Source: Acidobacteriota bacterium (GTDB taxonomy: Bacteria; Acidobacteriota; UBA4820; DSQY01). From it: a stretch of 34,119 nt of DNA. Location: NCBI GenBank assembly GCA_021813555.1, contig JAKAKG010000204.1, forward strand, positions 1 to 34,119, written 5' to 3'. The number at the start of each line of letters is the position of its first letter. The stretch's first letter is position 1. The translations under genes were made by a program, and so were the position numbers. A model generated the notes under the pieces. That model was not told the DNA's origin, ran no database searches, and saw only the letters and a list, made by a program, of their open reading frames with translations. Below, piece by piece: positions 16,741-25,940 of this stretch.

Positions 16741-18486
16741 ATGAGACTTTGGACTGCCGTCCTGCTGGCCTTAGCCCTTGCGGCCGCGGCCCAGACGCCC
16801 CCCCCCGACGCGGCCCCGTTTCCCTTCGGTAACGTCCGGGCAGGTTTGGTGGGAACGGGCTACACCGTCCTTTCCGGAACCCGGCCCGTGCCCTTCGAGG
16901 CCCAGGTCATAGGGACAACGGACCAGGGTGCGGCGCAACCGCGGATGATCCTCTGCAAGCTCTCCGGAGCCGGCCTGGACCAGAGCGGTGTGCTGGCAGC
17001 CATGAGCGGGAGTCCCGTGTACGCCGAGGGGAAACTCCTGGGCGCCGTGGCCTACACCTGGTCCTTCTCGAAAGAATCCCTCTGCGGCGTCACGCCCGCC
17101 GAGGATCTCCTCGCCGTTCGAGCCCGTGCTCGAGAGGAGGAGCCGGCCTCCGAGGCGGCGCCCTTCACCCTCTCGCGGTTCTGGTCTTCTTCCGCCGCCA
17201 AGGGCCTTCCGGCGGAAGCGGCGGGCAACGTCCCGTCCTCGGAGTCCGATACCATGGAGACGCGGCTCGCCGCCCAGGGATTCGCCTGGTCAGGACCGGC
17301 AGAGCACGGCGCCCCCATGTCCGCCCCCTCCGAACCCCCGGCGGCGGTGCCAGGACCGGGCGGCATGATCGGTGTCCAGCTCGTCACGGGGGACGTCCAG
17401 TTCACCGCCTTCGGCACCGTGACCTGGGTGAAGGGCAAGGAATTCCTGGCCTTCGGCCATCCCTTTCTGGGCCTCGGGTCTACCGACCTGCCGGTGGTCA
17501 CGGCGCGCGTGGCGGGCATCGTGGCGAGCCTCGCCCAGGGCTTCAAGCTGTCCCAAGCGGGATCGCCCATCGGAACGGTGACCCAAGACCGGGCCACAGG
17601 CATCTATGGCATCTTCGGCAAGGAGGCCGACCTGCTGCCGGTGGACCTCCGGCTGGAGGAGGATGAAGGCGCTGGAAGACCGTTCACGTTCGCCTTGGCT
17701 CGCCAACGCCAGCTCACTCCCTTCCTCCTTACGGGAGCCATCACGACCCTTTTCTCAAGGCAGGTGGACCAGAGCGCCTCAAAAACCATCACCTTCAAGG
17801 GATTGACGCTGGCGCCCGCGGGGCACCCGCCCGTGGTGCTTCAGGATCAATCCTTCTCGGGACTCACGGCCCTGCCCAGCGCCGCCGACTATCTTGCCTC
17901 CACGGTGGCCCTCCTTTCAGACAATCCCTACGAGAAGGTCCGGCTGGACCACATTCAGACCACCCTTTCGTGGCGGCCTGGCACCGGCTCCTCTACCCTC
18001 GAATCGGCCTGGCTCGACCGGCGGATCGTGCGCCAGGGTGAGCCCCTCCGCCTGACGGTGCGCCTCAGACCCTACCAGGGGAAGGCCGTCACGCGCAGCC
18101 TGGAGATCCCCACGTCGGACCTGCCGCCGGGCCCCGTGACCCTCTGGGCCGGCAACGCCCTCAACGTGTACCAAAAGGCCGCCTCGTCCATGGACCAGCC
18201 CCAGACGGGCGAAGGAATCCTCCGCTTCCTGGCCTCCATCCCCAGCGACCGGAATTTGGAGATAGCGGCGGCCACGGCAACGGCGGGCGTCACCTTCGGG
18301 AACCGGCACGCGGCGCCTCCGCCGCCCTCCGTGGGTGCCATCCTCTCAACGCGGCCCGCCTCCAGCTCGGCCGAAGCATCCACCTCGCGGCTGGTGTGGA
18401 CCAGGAGCTTGGAAGGAACGGGCCTCGTGGACGGCCTTCTCGAACTCACCTTTTCCGTAAAGGAGCCGGACGATGAAGCGCCTTAG
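16741..18486 (+). CDS. secreted protein with SpoIVB-like (S55) peptidase motifs
   Basis: A 581-residue protein with a signal peptide (1-18, ending AAAAQT). It carries AMSGSPVYAEGKLLGAVAY (87-105), the serine motif of the S55 family whose founder is the sporulation protease SpoIVB. A histidine motif AFGHPF (237-242) follows. Nothing here suggests spore formation, so a role in envelope processing is more likely. In SpoIVB the catalytic histidine precedes the serine; here the order is reversed. The C-terminal half (about 300-560) is beta-rich and unassigned. The ATG has AGGAG ten bases upstream. The gene overlaps the next by 14 bases, pointing to a joint function or at least coupled translation. 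Peptidase activity is not proven by the motifs. Confidence 0.75.
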   Translation: MRLWTAVLLALALAAAAQTPPPDAAPFPFGNVRAGLVGTGYTVLSGTRPVPFEAQVIGTTDQGAAQPRMILCKLSGAGLDQSGVLAAMSGSPVYAEGKLLGAVAYTWSFSKESLCGVTPAEDLLAVRARAREEEPASEAAPFTLSRFWSSSAAKGLPAEAAGNVPSSESDTMETRLAAQGFAWSGPAEHGAPMSAPSEPPAAVPGPGGMIGVQLVTGDVQFTAFGTVTWVKGKEFLAFGHPFLGLGSTDLPVVTARVAGIVASLAQGFKLSQAGSPIGTVTQDRATGIYGIFGKEADLLPVDLRLEEDEGAGRPFTFALARQRQLTPFLLTGAITTLFSRQVDQSASKTITFKGLTLAPAGHPPVVLQDQSFSGLTALPSAADYLASTVALLSDNPYEKVRLDHIQTTLSWRPGTGSSTLESAWLDRRIVRQGEPLRLTVRLRPYQGKAVTRSLEIPTSDLPPGPVTLWAGNALNVYQKAASSMDQPQTGEGILRFLASIPSDRNLEIAAATATAGVTFGNRHAAPPPPSVGAILSTRPASSSAEASTSRLVWTRSLEGTGLVDGLLELTFSVKEPDDEAP

Positions 18487-20488
18487 ATTGGGGCAGGTTG
18501 TCCTCCTAACCTTCGTTGCCTCGGCTTGCTATGGGTCCCTGAGCGCCGCCGCGACTCAGACCCGCATTCTCCTCTCCTCCTCCCAGGATCTCTGGTCGGG
18601 GTATCCCGAGGGCGCCACTGTCACGTCCGACGGCGTCCTCACTCCCGGCCCCGCCTTCCGCAAGGCCCTGGACCTTCCTTCCCTGCCCCTCTGCGCCGCC
18701 TCCACCGCGGATGCACTCTGGGTGGGCACGGGAACGGGAGGGAACCTTCTCGAGGTGAAAGGCGGAAAGGTTCGGGTGGCCCACCATTTTGAGGAGCACC
18801 TCGTGACGGCGCTGGCGGTCCTTCCCGGAGGGGATTTTCTGGTGGGGACCTCGGGGCCGGCCAAGGTTTACCGCTACGATCCGGCGGCGGGGAAGGCGGC
18901 CCTCGTGGCCGACCTCAAGGCCGACTACTGCTGGGCGCTCCTATCCGATGCTTCCGGCATTCTTGCTGCCACGGGCGGCCCCGGACACCTGCTGCTCGTC
19001 AAGGCGGACGGAAGCACCGGCGTGATCCTCGATCCCAAGGCGGCCCACGTCCGGTGCCTCCTGAAGCAGGGCGGCACGGTTTGGGCGGGGACCAGCACCC
19101 CCGCGGCTCTTTTCCGGATCAAGGACGGCAAAGCGTTCCTGGAGGCCTCCTTCAAGCAGGACGAGGTGGCGGCGTTGGCCGTGGCCGACGAGGGAATCCT
19201 CATGGCTTTGAACGCGAAGGTCCAGACCTCCCCGTCCCCCGCTCCCGCCCAAGCGAGCAGCGTCTCGGGCGACTCGGTCCTGGCCCTCCTGGAACCGGGA
19301 CACCCACCCCGGCCACTGAAATCCTTCGCCACGCCGATCCTCGCCCTCGCGTCCCTTCCCGGAGCCTGCGCCGCGGGATTGGGCGACGGACGGCTGTTCT
19401 TGATCCGAGGAGAACGCATGGCCCTCGCCGCCCACTGGGAGGACGCCCCCGTGGCGGCCATCGCTCCCGGTGCCGAGGGGGGCAGCGTCCTCACGGCGGA
19501 GCCGCCGGCCCTGTATTTGCCGGCGAACGCCCCGGCCAAGGGTACCTATGTGTCGCCCGTGGCGGACTTCGGTTCGCCTTCCCTCCTGGGACGCGCGGAG
19601 GTGGAGGGACGCTCCGCCGCACTCTTCCTTCGGGCGGGGAACAGCACCAAACCTGGACCCTTCTGGAGCGGCTGGGTTCCGGCCGCCTCCGCCCCGTCCC
19701 TGCCGCTTGCCCAGTACGGGCAGTGGAAAGTGGAGCTGGAGACGGGCGGCGAATGCCGGGGGGTCAGCGTCGCCTACGGCCCTCAAAACCGGCCGCCGTT
19801 TTTCAAGGAAGCCTCTGTGCACGCTCCCGGTGAGGTGCTCGTGAAGATGCCCTCTCAACTGGGAGACCATCTCGTGCGGGAAGTCCACGAGAAAGATTCG
19901 GTCTTCCCCGCCCTCGCCGAATCCACCGCCTCCGACGCTTCGCCCCAGCTCTATTACCTCCAGGGGTTCAGGATGGTGGCGTGGAAGGTGGAGGACCCGG
20001 ACGGCGACGAGGTCCGCGTGAGCGTGCAGGTGCGGCCCGGCGGCTCGGCCTCGTGGCTTACCCTCGCCGAGCGGGTGAAAGATTCGTTCTACGATTTCGA
20101 CGCTCGCATCCTGCCGGACGGCGTCTACCGCGCGCGCCTCACGGCTGACGACGGGGCCTCCAATCCCGAAGGCGGCGCACAGAGGGCCGTCCTGGACCTT
20201 CCCGATTTCGTGGTAGACAACACGCCGCCCAAGGTGGTGATCTCGGCTCTGTCCCCCGCCAGCCTCCGGATCGTGGTGACGGACAACACGAGCGTTCAGG
20301 CGGTCCGCGTGAGCGTGGACGGCAACCCGTGGCAAGTCTTGGCCCCCGTCTCGGGCGCCCCCGGGTCGGCGTGCATGGAATTTCGTCTGGACCTTCACTC
20401 GGCATCACCGTGGGTGGCGGTCCAGGCGGTGGATTCCTACAGGAACGAAGCCAGCGCCGCGTGGGTGGGGCAAGGCGGCGGCAGATAA
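18473..20488 (+). CDS. secreted beta-propeller-like protein
   Basis: A 671-residue exported protein. A hydrophobic leader (about 5-25) ends near VASACYGS; the cysteine could be a lipid anchor but the lipobox is weak. From about 60 to 350 there are recurring short blades of the type LWVGTGTGGNLLEV, FLVGTSGPAKVYRYD and VWAGTSTPAALFRI, as in propellers. The C-terminal 200 residues contain a WKVEDPDGDEV segment and an Ig- or fibronectin-like region ending in NTPPKVVISAL. No catalytic motif was recognised. It overlaps the S55-like gene by 14 bases and precedes the M1 peptidase by 12. It may bind or present substrates for the S55-like protein, which is only an inference from position. Confidence 0.7.
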   Translation: MKRLRLGQVVLLTFVASACYGSLSAAATQTRILLSSSQDLWSGYPEGATVTSDGVLTPGPAFRKALDLPSLPLCAASTADALWVGTGTGGNLLEVKGGKVRVAHHFEEHLVTALAVLPGGDFLVGTSGPAKVYRYDPAAGKAALVADLKADYCWALLSDASGILAATGGPGHLLLVKADGSTGVILDPKAAHVRCLLKQGGTVWAGTSTPAALFRIKDGKAFLEASFKQDEVAALAVADEGILMALNAKVQTSPSPAPAQASSVSGDSVLALLEPGHPPRPLKSFATPILALASLPGACAAGLGDGRLFLIRGERMALAAHWEDAPVAAIAPGAEGGSVLTAEPPALYLPANAPAKGTYVSPVADFGSPSLLGRAEVEGRSAALFLRAGNSTKPGPFWSGWVPAASAPSLPLAQYGQWKVELETGGECRGVSVAYGPQNRPPFFKEASVHAPGEVLVKMPSQLGDHLVREVHEKDSVFPALAESTASDASPQLYYLQGFRMVAWKVEDPDGDEVRVSVQVRPGGSASWLTLAERVKDSFYDFDARILPDGVYRARLTADDGASNPEGGAQRAVLDLPDFVVDNTPPKVVISALSPASLRIVVTDNTSVQAVRVSVDGNPWQVLAPVSGAPGSACMEFRLDLHSASPWVAVQAVDSYRNEASAAWVGQGGGR

Positions 20489-20500
20489 GCGGGAGGTCCC

Positions 20501-23098
20501 ATGTCCATTGCGCGCAAGGGCGGTTGGTTCACGGGAGAGTACTTCGAGGAACACAGCTCCGAGCGGGCCTTCGCGTCGGCTACGGTCTCTCCCGAGGGAA
20601 AGCGCTACGCCCCCGACAAGCTCGTGGACGTCCTCCACGTCAAGCTGGATGTCACCTTCGACCTTGGGCAGCGGGAGATTCGTGGACGCGCCACCCACAC
20701 CGTGACTCCCATCATGGACGGGCTGAAGCGGTTGGTACTGGATTGCTGCGAGCTCACCGTGGAGAGCGTCCGCGAGGGCTCGGGCAGAGCGCTGCGCTTC
20801 GGCCACGACGGCGCCAAGCTCACGGTCTTTTTCCCCAAGGCCCTCCAGCGGGGCGATCGCCTCGACGTGGCGGTGGAGTACCACGGCCGGCCGCGCATGG
20901 GCCTCTACTTCACCGGCCCCTCCGGCGACTATCCGGACACGGCGGCCCAGGTGTGGAGCCAGGGGCAGGACGAGGACAGCCGCTACTGGTTTCCCTGCTT
21001 CGACTACCCGAACGAGAAGGCCACCTCCGAAACGGTGGTCACCGTGCCCGAGCGTTGGACCGTCGTGGGGAACGGCAAGCTCCTCTCGGTCAAGCACGAC
21101 AAGAAGGCTGGGACGCGCGTCTTTCACCATCGCGAATCGACGCCCCACGTTGCGTACCTCGTCTCCATCGCCTGCGGCGAGTTCAGCAAGATAGAGGAGG
21201 AGTGGCACGGCGTCCCCGTCCAGTACTTCGTCAAGCCCGGCGAGGAGGACAAGGCGCGGCGCAGCTTCGCCCTCACCCCCGACATGATGGAGCACTTCTC
21301 CCGCACCTTCGGCGTGGACTACCCCTACGAGAAATACAGCCAGGTGGTCGTGGAGGACTTCATCTTCGGCGGCATGGAAAACATCTCCGCCACGACCCTC
21401 ATCGACCGCTGCCTCATGGACGAACGCGCGGCCCTCGACTACGAGCCTCAGGATCTCATCAGCCACGAGCTCGCCCACCAATGGTTCGGCGATCTCCTCA
21501 CGTGCCGCGACTGGTCCCACGCCTGGCTCAACGAGGGGTTCGCCACCTACAGCGAGGTGATCTACCGGGAGCACTGGCGGGGGGCGGAGGACGCCCACCA
21601 GCACCGTCTCCAGCAGATGCAGTCCTACTTCGAGAGAGACCGGGCCGAGCGGCGGCCCATCGTGACCAAGGCCTACACCCAGCCCATCGAACTCTTCGAC
21701 GCGCACATCTACGAAAAGGGCGCCCTCGTCCTCCACATGCTCCGCTACATTCTGGGCGACGGCCCCTTCTGGGCCTGCGTGCGAACGTATCTCACGGCCT
21801 TCCGCGGACAGACGGTCCAGACGGAAGACCTCATGGGCGTCATTCCCGAAGTGACGGGAAAGAACCTGGAGTGGTTCTTCGACCAGTGGGTTTTCGGCGC
21901 GGGGTTCCCCGAATACGAGGTGGCCTTCGCCTGGGACGAGGACAGCCGGGTGGCCAGCCTCACGGTGGATCAGAAGCAGAAGCTCGAAGGCTCCACGGGG
22001 CTCTTCCGCATGCCCGTCGTGGTGCGGTTCCACGGCGCGACTCTCGTCGAACAGACCGTCGAGATCAAGGAGGCGCACCAAACCTTCACCTTCGTGCTGG
22101 ACGCCAAGCCCGCCTTCGTGGCCTTCGATCCGGGATGCCAGATCCTGAAGAAGCTGACCTTCAAACAACCGCTCCAGATGCTGAAGGCACGCCTGTCCAA
22201 GGACCCCGACTGGTTCGGCCGCGTGGAGGCGGCGCAAATGCTCTGCAGGGACGGAAGCGCGGAGGCCCTGGACGCCGTGGGCAGGTCGCTGCTGAAGGAC
22301 TCCTTCTGGGGGGCTCGGGCGGAGATGGCCGCGGCTCTGGGGGAGAACGGCTCCCTCCACGCCCGCGACCTTCTCATCGGTGCGCTCAAGATCAAGGACC
22401 CCAAGATTCGCCGCGCCGTGGTACGGGCCTTAGGGAAATTTCGAGATGGGGACGCCGCCGCGGCCCTCGCTCCCCTCGCCACGAAAGATCCCTCCTACTT
22501 CGTGGAAGGCGAGGCGTCCCTCGCCCTGGGCGCCACGAGAGAGGCGCGCGCCTTTGACGTGCTCAAGGACAACATGAAGAAGGCATCCCACCTGGACGTC
22601 ATCCGCGCCAACGCGTGCGCGGGCTTGGCGCGCCTGCGCGACGACCGGGCGTGGCCGCTGCTTCGAGCCTGCGCCGCGCCGGGAGGCAAGCCGCAGGGGC
22701 GCGTCGCCGCCCTGCGCGCCATGGCCCTCCTCGCCAAGGGACGCGATCCCTACCGCGCGGAGGTCCGAGAGGATCTGGAGCGCTATCTCACCGATCCCAA
22801 CTTCTTCGCCAAATTCGGCGCCATGATCGCCCTTGAAGCCCTGGACGAACCCGCCGCCGCCGTTGCCGTGGAAGCGGTGCGCTTTCGCGAGAGAGACGGC
22901 CGGCTCCGCGCCAACAGCCGCGACATCGCCCGCTCTCTGCGCGAAGGAAAATCCAAGGGTGAGGAGATGAACGCCCTCCGCGCCGACCTGGAAAAACTGC
23001 GCGAAGAAAAGCGCGCCACCGACGACCGCCTCTCCAAACTGGAAAGCATGGTCAAGACGGGGGACGGAAAGGGGAAACGCGGACGGCGAAAGCGGTAG
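20501..23098 (+). CDS. M1-family aminopeptidase with C-terminal HEAT repeats
   Basis: A zinc metallopeptidase removing N-terminal residues from peptides. Among the 865 residues, GGMEN (290-294) is the substrate-binding exopeptidase motif. HELAH (322-326) with E345 in NEGFATY gives the HEXXH-X18-E zinc site, and Y404 in IYEKGALV is the likely transition-state tyrosine. From about 560 to 790 the protein changes to helical HEAT-like repeats (GRSLLKDSFWGARAEMAAAL and similar). It ends in a heptad-patterned coiled coil (about 810-850) and a lysine/arginine tail. No signal peptide is seen, so it is probably cytoplasmic, unlike its exported neighbours. The ATG has GGGAGG four bases upstream. Confidence 0.93.
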   Translation: MSIARKGGWFTGEYFEEHSSERAFASATVSPEGKRYAPDKLVDVLHVKLDVTFDLGQREIRGRATHTVTPIMDGLKRLVLDCCELTVESVREGSGRALRFGHDGAKLTVFFPKALQRGDRLDVAVEYHGRPRMGLYFTGPSGDYPDTAAQVWSQGQDEDSRYWFPCFDYPNEKATSETVVTVPERWTVVGNGKLLSVKHDKKAGTRVFHHRESTPHVAYLVSIACGEFSKIEEEWHGVPVQYFVKPGEEDKARRSFALTPDMMEHFSRTFGVDYPYEKYSQVVVEDFIFGGMENISATTLIDRCLMDERAALDYEPQDLISHELAHQWFGDLLTCRDWSHAWLNEGFATYSEVIYREHWRGAEDAHQHRLQQMQSYFERDRAERRPIVTKAYTQPIELFDAHIYEKGALVLHMLRYILGDGPFWACVRTYLTAFRGQTVQTEDLMGVIPEVTGKNLEWFFDQWVFGAGFPEYEVAFAWDEDSRVASLTVDQKQKLEGSTGLFRMPVVVRFHGATLVEQTVEIKEAHQTFTFVLDAKPAFVAFDPGCQILKKLTFKQPLQMLKARLSKDPDWFGRVEAAQMLCRDGSAEALDAVGRSLLKDSFWGARAEMAAALGENGSLHARDLLIGALKIKDPKIRRAVVRALGKFRDGDAAAALAPLATKDPSYFVEGEASLALGATREARAFDVLKDNMKKASHLDVIRANACAGLARLRDDRAWPLLRACAAPGGKPQGRVAALRAMALLAKGRDPYRAEVREDLERYLTDPNFFAKFGAMIALEALDEPAAAVAVEAVRFRERDGRLRANSRDIARSLREGKSKGEEMNALRADLEKLREEKRATDDRLSKLESMVKTGDGKGKRGRRKR

Positions 23099-23102
23099 CA
23101 TT

Positions 23103-23120
23103 GGGAATTCGGAATTCGGC
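23103..23120. repeat. short GGAATTCGG direct repeat after the M1 gene
   Basis: Two adjoining copies of GGAATTC(G) in the convergent spacer. The same motif recurs at 24024-24056, on the other side of the methyltransferase gene. Confidence 0.6.
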
Positions 23121-23185
23121 GAGTAGGATGACAAGGCAAGTAGGCGGGCCGCCGCGAGTCCTCCGCCGCTTCCCCCTCCCGCCCT

Positions 23186-23247
23186 TCGCGCCTCGCTTCA
23201 TCGCGTCCAGCTTAATCGCGTTTCGCGTCTCGCTTAATCGCGTCTCG
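23186..23247. repeat. degenerate TCGCGTCTCGC-type repeat at the methyltransferase 3' end
   Basis: Imperfect copies of CGCGTCTCGC and CGCTTAATCGCG, related to the clean 7-base array at 27435-27525. The repeat supplies the last dozen codons and the stop of the methyltransferase (which ends GRDAIKRDAKRD), so the protein tail is repeat-derived. Confidence 0.6.
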
Positions 23248-23997
23248 CCCCTTACCCTCCGCTCCCGCGAAAAACGGCGTCTCGAACGAGCGCGCCTGAA
23301 GGACCTCGATGAACCGCCCTGCGCGGTCCGTCCTTCTGCATCGCATGAACAAGCTCACGGCGAACGAGGGCAAGCACCGCGCGAGGGGCTTGGCGAAGAT
23401 GGCCGGGAGCGGATAGAAGTTGGATCCGCCCCACTCCTCCACCTCGAAGAAACCTCCCTCCCGAAGGAAGGCCGAGAGCCCGTTTCGTGTGAAGCCCCGC
23501 ACGTGGGGCCCGAGCACGTCCACGGGCGAAGGCTGCATGCCGCAAAGGAGCATGACGCGGCTGTGCAGTGAAGCCAGGTTGGGCACGCCCAGTAGCAACG
23601 CTCCCCCTGGTTTGAGAACGCGGCCCACTTCCGACACGATCCAGTAAATCTCTTTCGTATGCTCCAGGATCTGGTTGGCGATCACCAAATCCATGGCGCC
23701 GTCCTCGTAGGGCAGCGCCTCCCGCTCGATGTTCAAGGAGGTCACGGCCACGCCTCGTTCCCGGGCCGCCAGCACGTTGGGCTCGTAGGTGTCTACTCCG
23801 AAGAGGTGCAGGGTTCGCGGGGCGAGGGCCGCGCGAACATTTTCCAAGTCCGCTCCGCTGCCGAGGCCGAGGTCCAACACTCGCAGAGGCCCGCCGGGAA
23901 GGGAGGACGCATGGCGTCGGGCCATGGCCGCGATCACGTCGCGGCCGTAATTCAGTTCCTCTGTTCCCGCTTTCAATTTGGCCAGAGCGGCGCGCAT
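23212..23997 (-). CDS. class I SAM-dependent methyltransferase
   Basis: A 261-residue protein with a Rossmann-type methyltransferase core. Motif I is VLDLGLGSGAD (40-50). An acidic GVDTYEPN segment for the ribose follows, then MDLVIANQILEH and VGRVLKPGGALLLGVPN. This is the Methyltransf_11/25-like architecture. The C-terminal third is basic with a FYPLPAIFAKPLARCLPSF stretch and could contact a membrane or lipid-linked substrate. The ATG has no strong ribosome binding site. It stands alone, convergent with the M1 gene, with short repeats on both sides. The substrate cannot be told; similar proteins often act in lipid or glycan modification. Confidence 0.8.
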   Translation of the reverse strand: MRAALAKLKAGTEELNYGRDVIAAMARRHASSLPGGPLRVLDLGLGSGADLENVRAALAPRTLHLFGVDTYEPNVLAARERGVAVTSLNIEREALPYEDGAMDLVIANQILEHTKEIYWIVSEVGRVLKPGGALLLGVPNLASLHSRVMLLCGMQPSPVDVLGPHVRGFTRNGLSAFLREGGFFEVEEWGGSNFYPLPAIFAKPLARCLPSFAVSLFMRCRRTDRAGRFIEVLQARSFETPFFAGAEGKGRDAIKRDAKRD

Positions 23998-24023
23998 GGG
24001 GATATGGTAGCAGAAAGGGAGGA

Positions 24024-24056
24024 GGAATTCGGCGTTCGGAATTCGGAGAGCGGAAT
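24024..24056. repeat. GGAATTCGG repeats upstream of the methyltransferase
   Basis: Three imperfect copies of GGAATTCGG within about 30 bases, matching 23103-23120. They begin 27 bases before the methyltransferase start codon. Confidence 0.6.
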
Positions 24057-24095
24057 TGAAAGGACACGGGGAGGTAGATCACGGAGGGGTTTTTT

Positions 24096-24116
24096 GCTCC
24101 CTGCTCCCTGCTCCCT
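24096..24116. repeat. three-unit heptad repeat after uvrC
   Basis: GCTCCCT repeated three times without gaps, followed by GCTT at the uvrC stop. It shares the 7-base period, but not the sequence, of the arrays at 4904 and 27435. Confidence 0.8.
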
Positions 24117-24118
24117 GC

Positions 24119-25924
24119 TTACCTCTCACCGCCGCCCACTTCCGGTTTTCCCGCGCTCTCCCCCCCCGCCCACGCCCTGATCCTCCGGGCGGCGGCCTTG
24201 CCGACCGCCTTAATGAGCTGCTCCTCGCCAGCGGCTTTCACGGCCTCGGTGGTGAGAAAGGCCCGGAGCAGTTTTCGCGCCGTCACGGGACCCACGCCGG
24301 GCACCAGGAGGAGCGGGGAGGCCGTGCGCGCCTTGGCCCGCCGGCTGCGGTGGCGGGTGATCGCGAAGCGGTGCGCTTCATCGCGGATTTCTTGGAGGAG
24401 GTGGAGCGCCGGAGATTCCTTCGGCAGGACGATGGGCGAAGCATCGTAGGGTTTGAAGAGCCACTCCTCCCGCTTGGCGATGCCCGCCACCGGCGGCGGA
24501 TCGGGCAGGAGCTGGGCGAGGACTCCGTGGGCCGAGTTGACTTGGCCGGGCCCTCCGTCGATGAGGATCAGATCGGGAAGTGGCCCCTCCTCCTCCACGA
24601 GGCGAATGTACCGTCGTCCCACGGCCTCGGCCATGGAAGCGAAGTCGTCCACACCCGCCACGGTCTTCACGTTGAAGGTCCTGTACTGGGCCTTCTGCAT
24701 GCGCCCGCCTTCCCAGACCACGCAGGAGGCCACGGTGGCCTCGCCGGCGCTGTGGGAGACGTCGAAGCACTCGATCCGGGCGGGAGCGGCGGGCAACCCC
24801 AGGGCAGCGGCGAGGGGCTTGAGCACCACGGCGGGGTCCGCGCGCGATTCAAATTCCAGGCGAGCGTTCTCCATGAGGGTCGTCACGAGGGCCGCCTTCT
24901 CACCTCGCAGCGGGTGGGTCACCGCCACCTTGCGTCCCTTTCGCTCCGAGAGGAACCGCTCCAAAAGGGGCATGTCCTCGAACTCCAGGGAGACGGCCAC
25001 GCCGTCGGGAACGACGGGAGCATTTCCGTAGAGGCGCATGAGCGCCGAAGCCATGAGGTCCTCCGCGCCCAGCTCCACTTCGCTGAAGCGCCAGCGCCGC
25101 CGGTCGACCACCTTCCCGTCCACCACGACGAAGCCGTGCAAGACGTAGGATTCACCCGCCCCGTAGAGGGCGAAGAAATCCCAGTGCCCCTCGCCGGGCC
25201 TGGCCACAGCCTGCCTGCCGCCGAGGAACTCGGCCGCCGTCACCAGATCCCTGTAGTGGGCCGCGAGCTCATACTCCATCTTGTCGGCCGCGGCTGTCAT
25301 TCGGCGCCGCAGCTCGTCGCGCAGCTCCGCCGTCCTCCCTTCGAGGAAGAGGCGCGCTTCCTCCACGACCTTGCGGTAGTCCTCCGGCTTCACCCTGCCC
25401 TTCATGCACGGGGCGTAGCATTGGCCCATCTCGTAGTAGAGGCAGGGGCGCGGACGGGAGCCGTCCAAGGGATCCCTGCACGTGACCACTCGAAAGTGTT
25501 CCTGGAGGATGCGCAGGTTTTTCTTGGCCTGCCACCCCGGGACGAAGGGGCCGAAATACAGAGCGCCGTCCTTCTCCGGCTTGCGCGTGAAGACCGCTTT
25601 CGGATAGGTGTCCTTCACGGTGAGCTTGAGATAGGGATAGGTCTTGTCGTCCTTGAGCAGGGTGTTGAACTGGGGCTTGAACTGTTTGATGAGGTTGTTC
25701 TCGAGGAGGAAGGCCTCCCACTCGGTCGCCGTGACGATGAACTCAAGCTCCTCGGATTGGCGTCGCAGGCGCTGGATCTTGAGGGGGGCGCGATCTTGAA
25801 AATAGTGGGCGACCCTCGCCCGGAGATTCTTCGCCTTGCCCACGTAGAGGGGCCGCTTCTTCCCGTCTCGAAAGATGTAGCAACCCGGCCTGCGGGGCAC
25901 GTGGTCCGGTGCGCGGTCCAGCAT
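24119..25924 (-). CDS. uvrC: UvrABC excinuclease subunit C
   Basis: Makes the two incisions in nucleotide excision repair. With the ATG at 25924 it has 601 residues. The GIY-YIG nuclease starts at GCYIFRDG and LYVGKAKNLRARV (about 14-36), for the 3' cut. The UVR UvrB-contact helix region lies at about 190-240. The RNase H-like nuclease for the 5' cut includes ECFDVSHSAGE and LILIDGGPGQVNSA. A helix-hairpin-helix pair ends the protein (VPGVGPVTARKLL and following). The start is chosen because GAGGAG lies a few bases upstream and the extra 14 codons of the longer frame lack similarity. It stands as a single gene here. Confidence 0.96.
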   Translation of the reverse strand: MLDRAPDHVPRRPGCYIFRDGKKRPLYVGKAKNLRARVAHYFQDRAPLKIQRLRRQSEELEFIVTATEWEAFLLENNLIKQFKPQFNTLLKDDKTYPYLKLTVKDTYPKAVFTRKPEKDGALYFGPFVPGWQAKKNLRILQEHFRVVTCRDPLDGSRPRPCLYYEMGQCYAPCMKGRVKPEDYRKVVEEARLFLEGRTAELRDELRRRMTAAADKMEYELAAHYRDLVTAAEFLGGRQAVARPGEGHWDFFALYGAGESYVLHGFVVVDGKVVDRRRWRFSEVELGAEDLMASALMRLYGNAPVVPDGVAVSLEFEDMPLLERFLSERKGRKVAVTHPLRGEKAALVTTLMENARLEFESRADPAVVLKPLAAALGLPAAPARIECFDVSHSAGEATVASCVVWEGGRMQKAQYRTFNVKTVAGVDDFASMAEAVGRRYIRLVEEEGPLPDLILIDGGPGQVNSAHGVLAQLLPDPPPVAGIAKREEWLFKPYDASPIVLPKESPALHLLQEIRDEAHRFAITRHRSRRAKARTASPLLLVPGVGPVTARKLLRAFLTTEAVKAAGEEQLIKAVGKAAARRIRAWAGGESAGKPEVGGGER

Positions 25925-25940
25925 GAGATCTCCTCGTCGC

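Noticed and set aside
16741-18486. A sporulation gene (spoIVB)
   Set aside because: Only the short S55 motifs match. The PDZ domain and order of SpoIVB are missing and no other sporulation gene is present.
20329-22557. Long open frame on the plus strand within the propeller and M1 genes
   Set aside because: Rich in Arg, Gly and His with no family resemblance. The M1 frame carries HEXXH, GGMEN and a good ribosome binding site.
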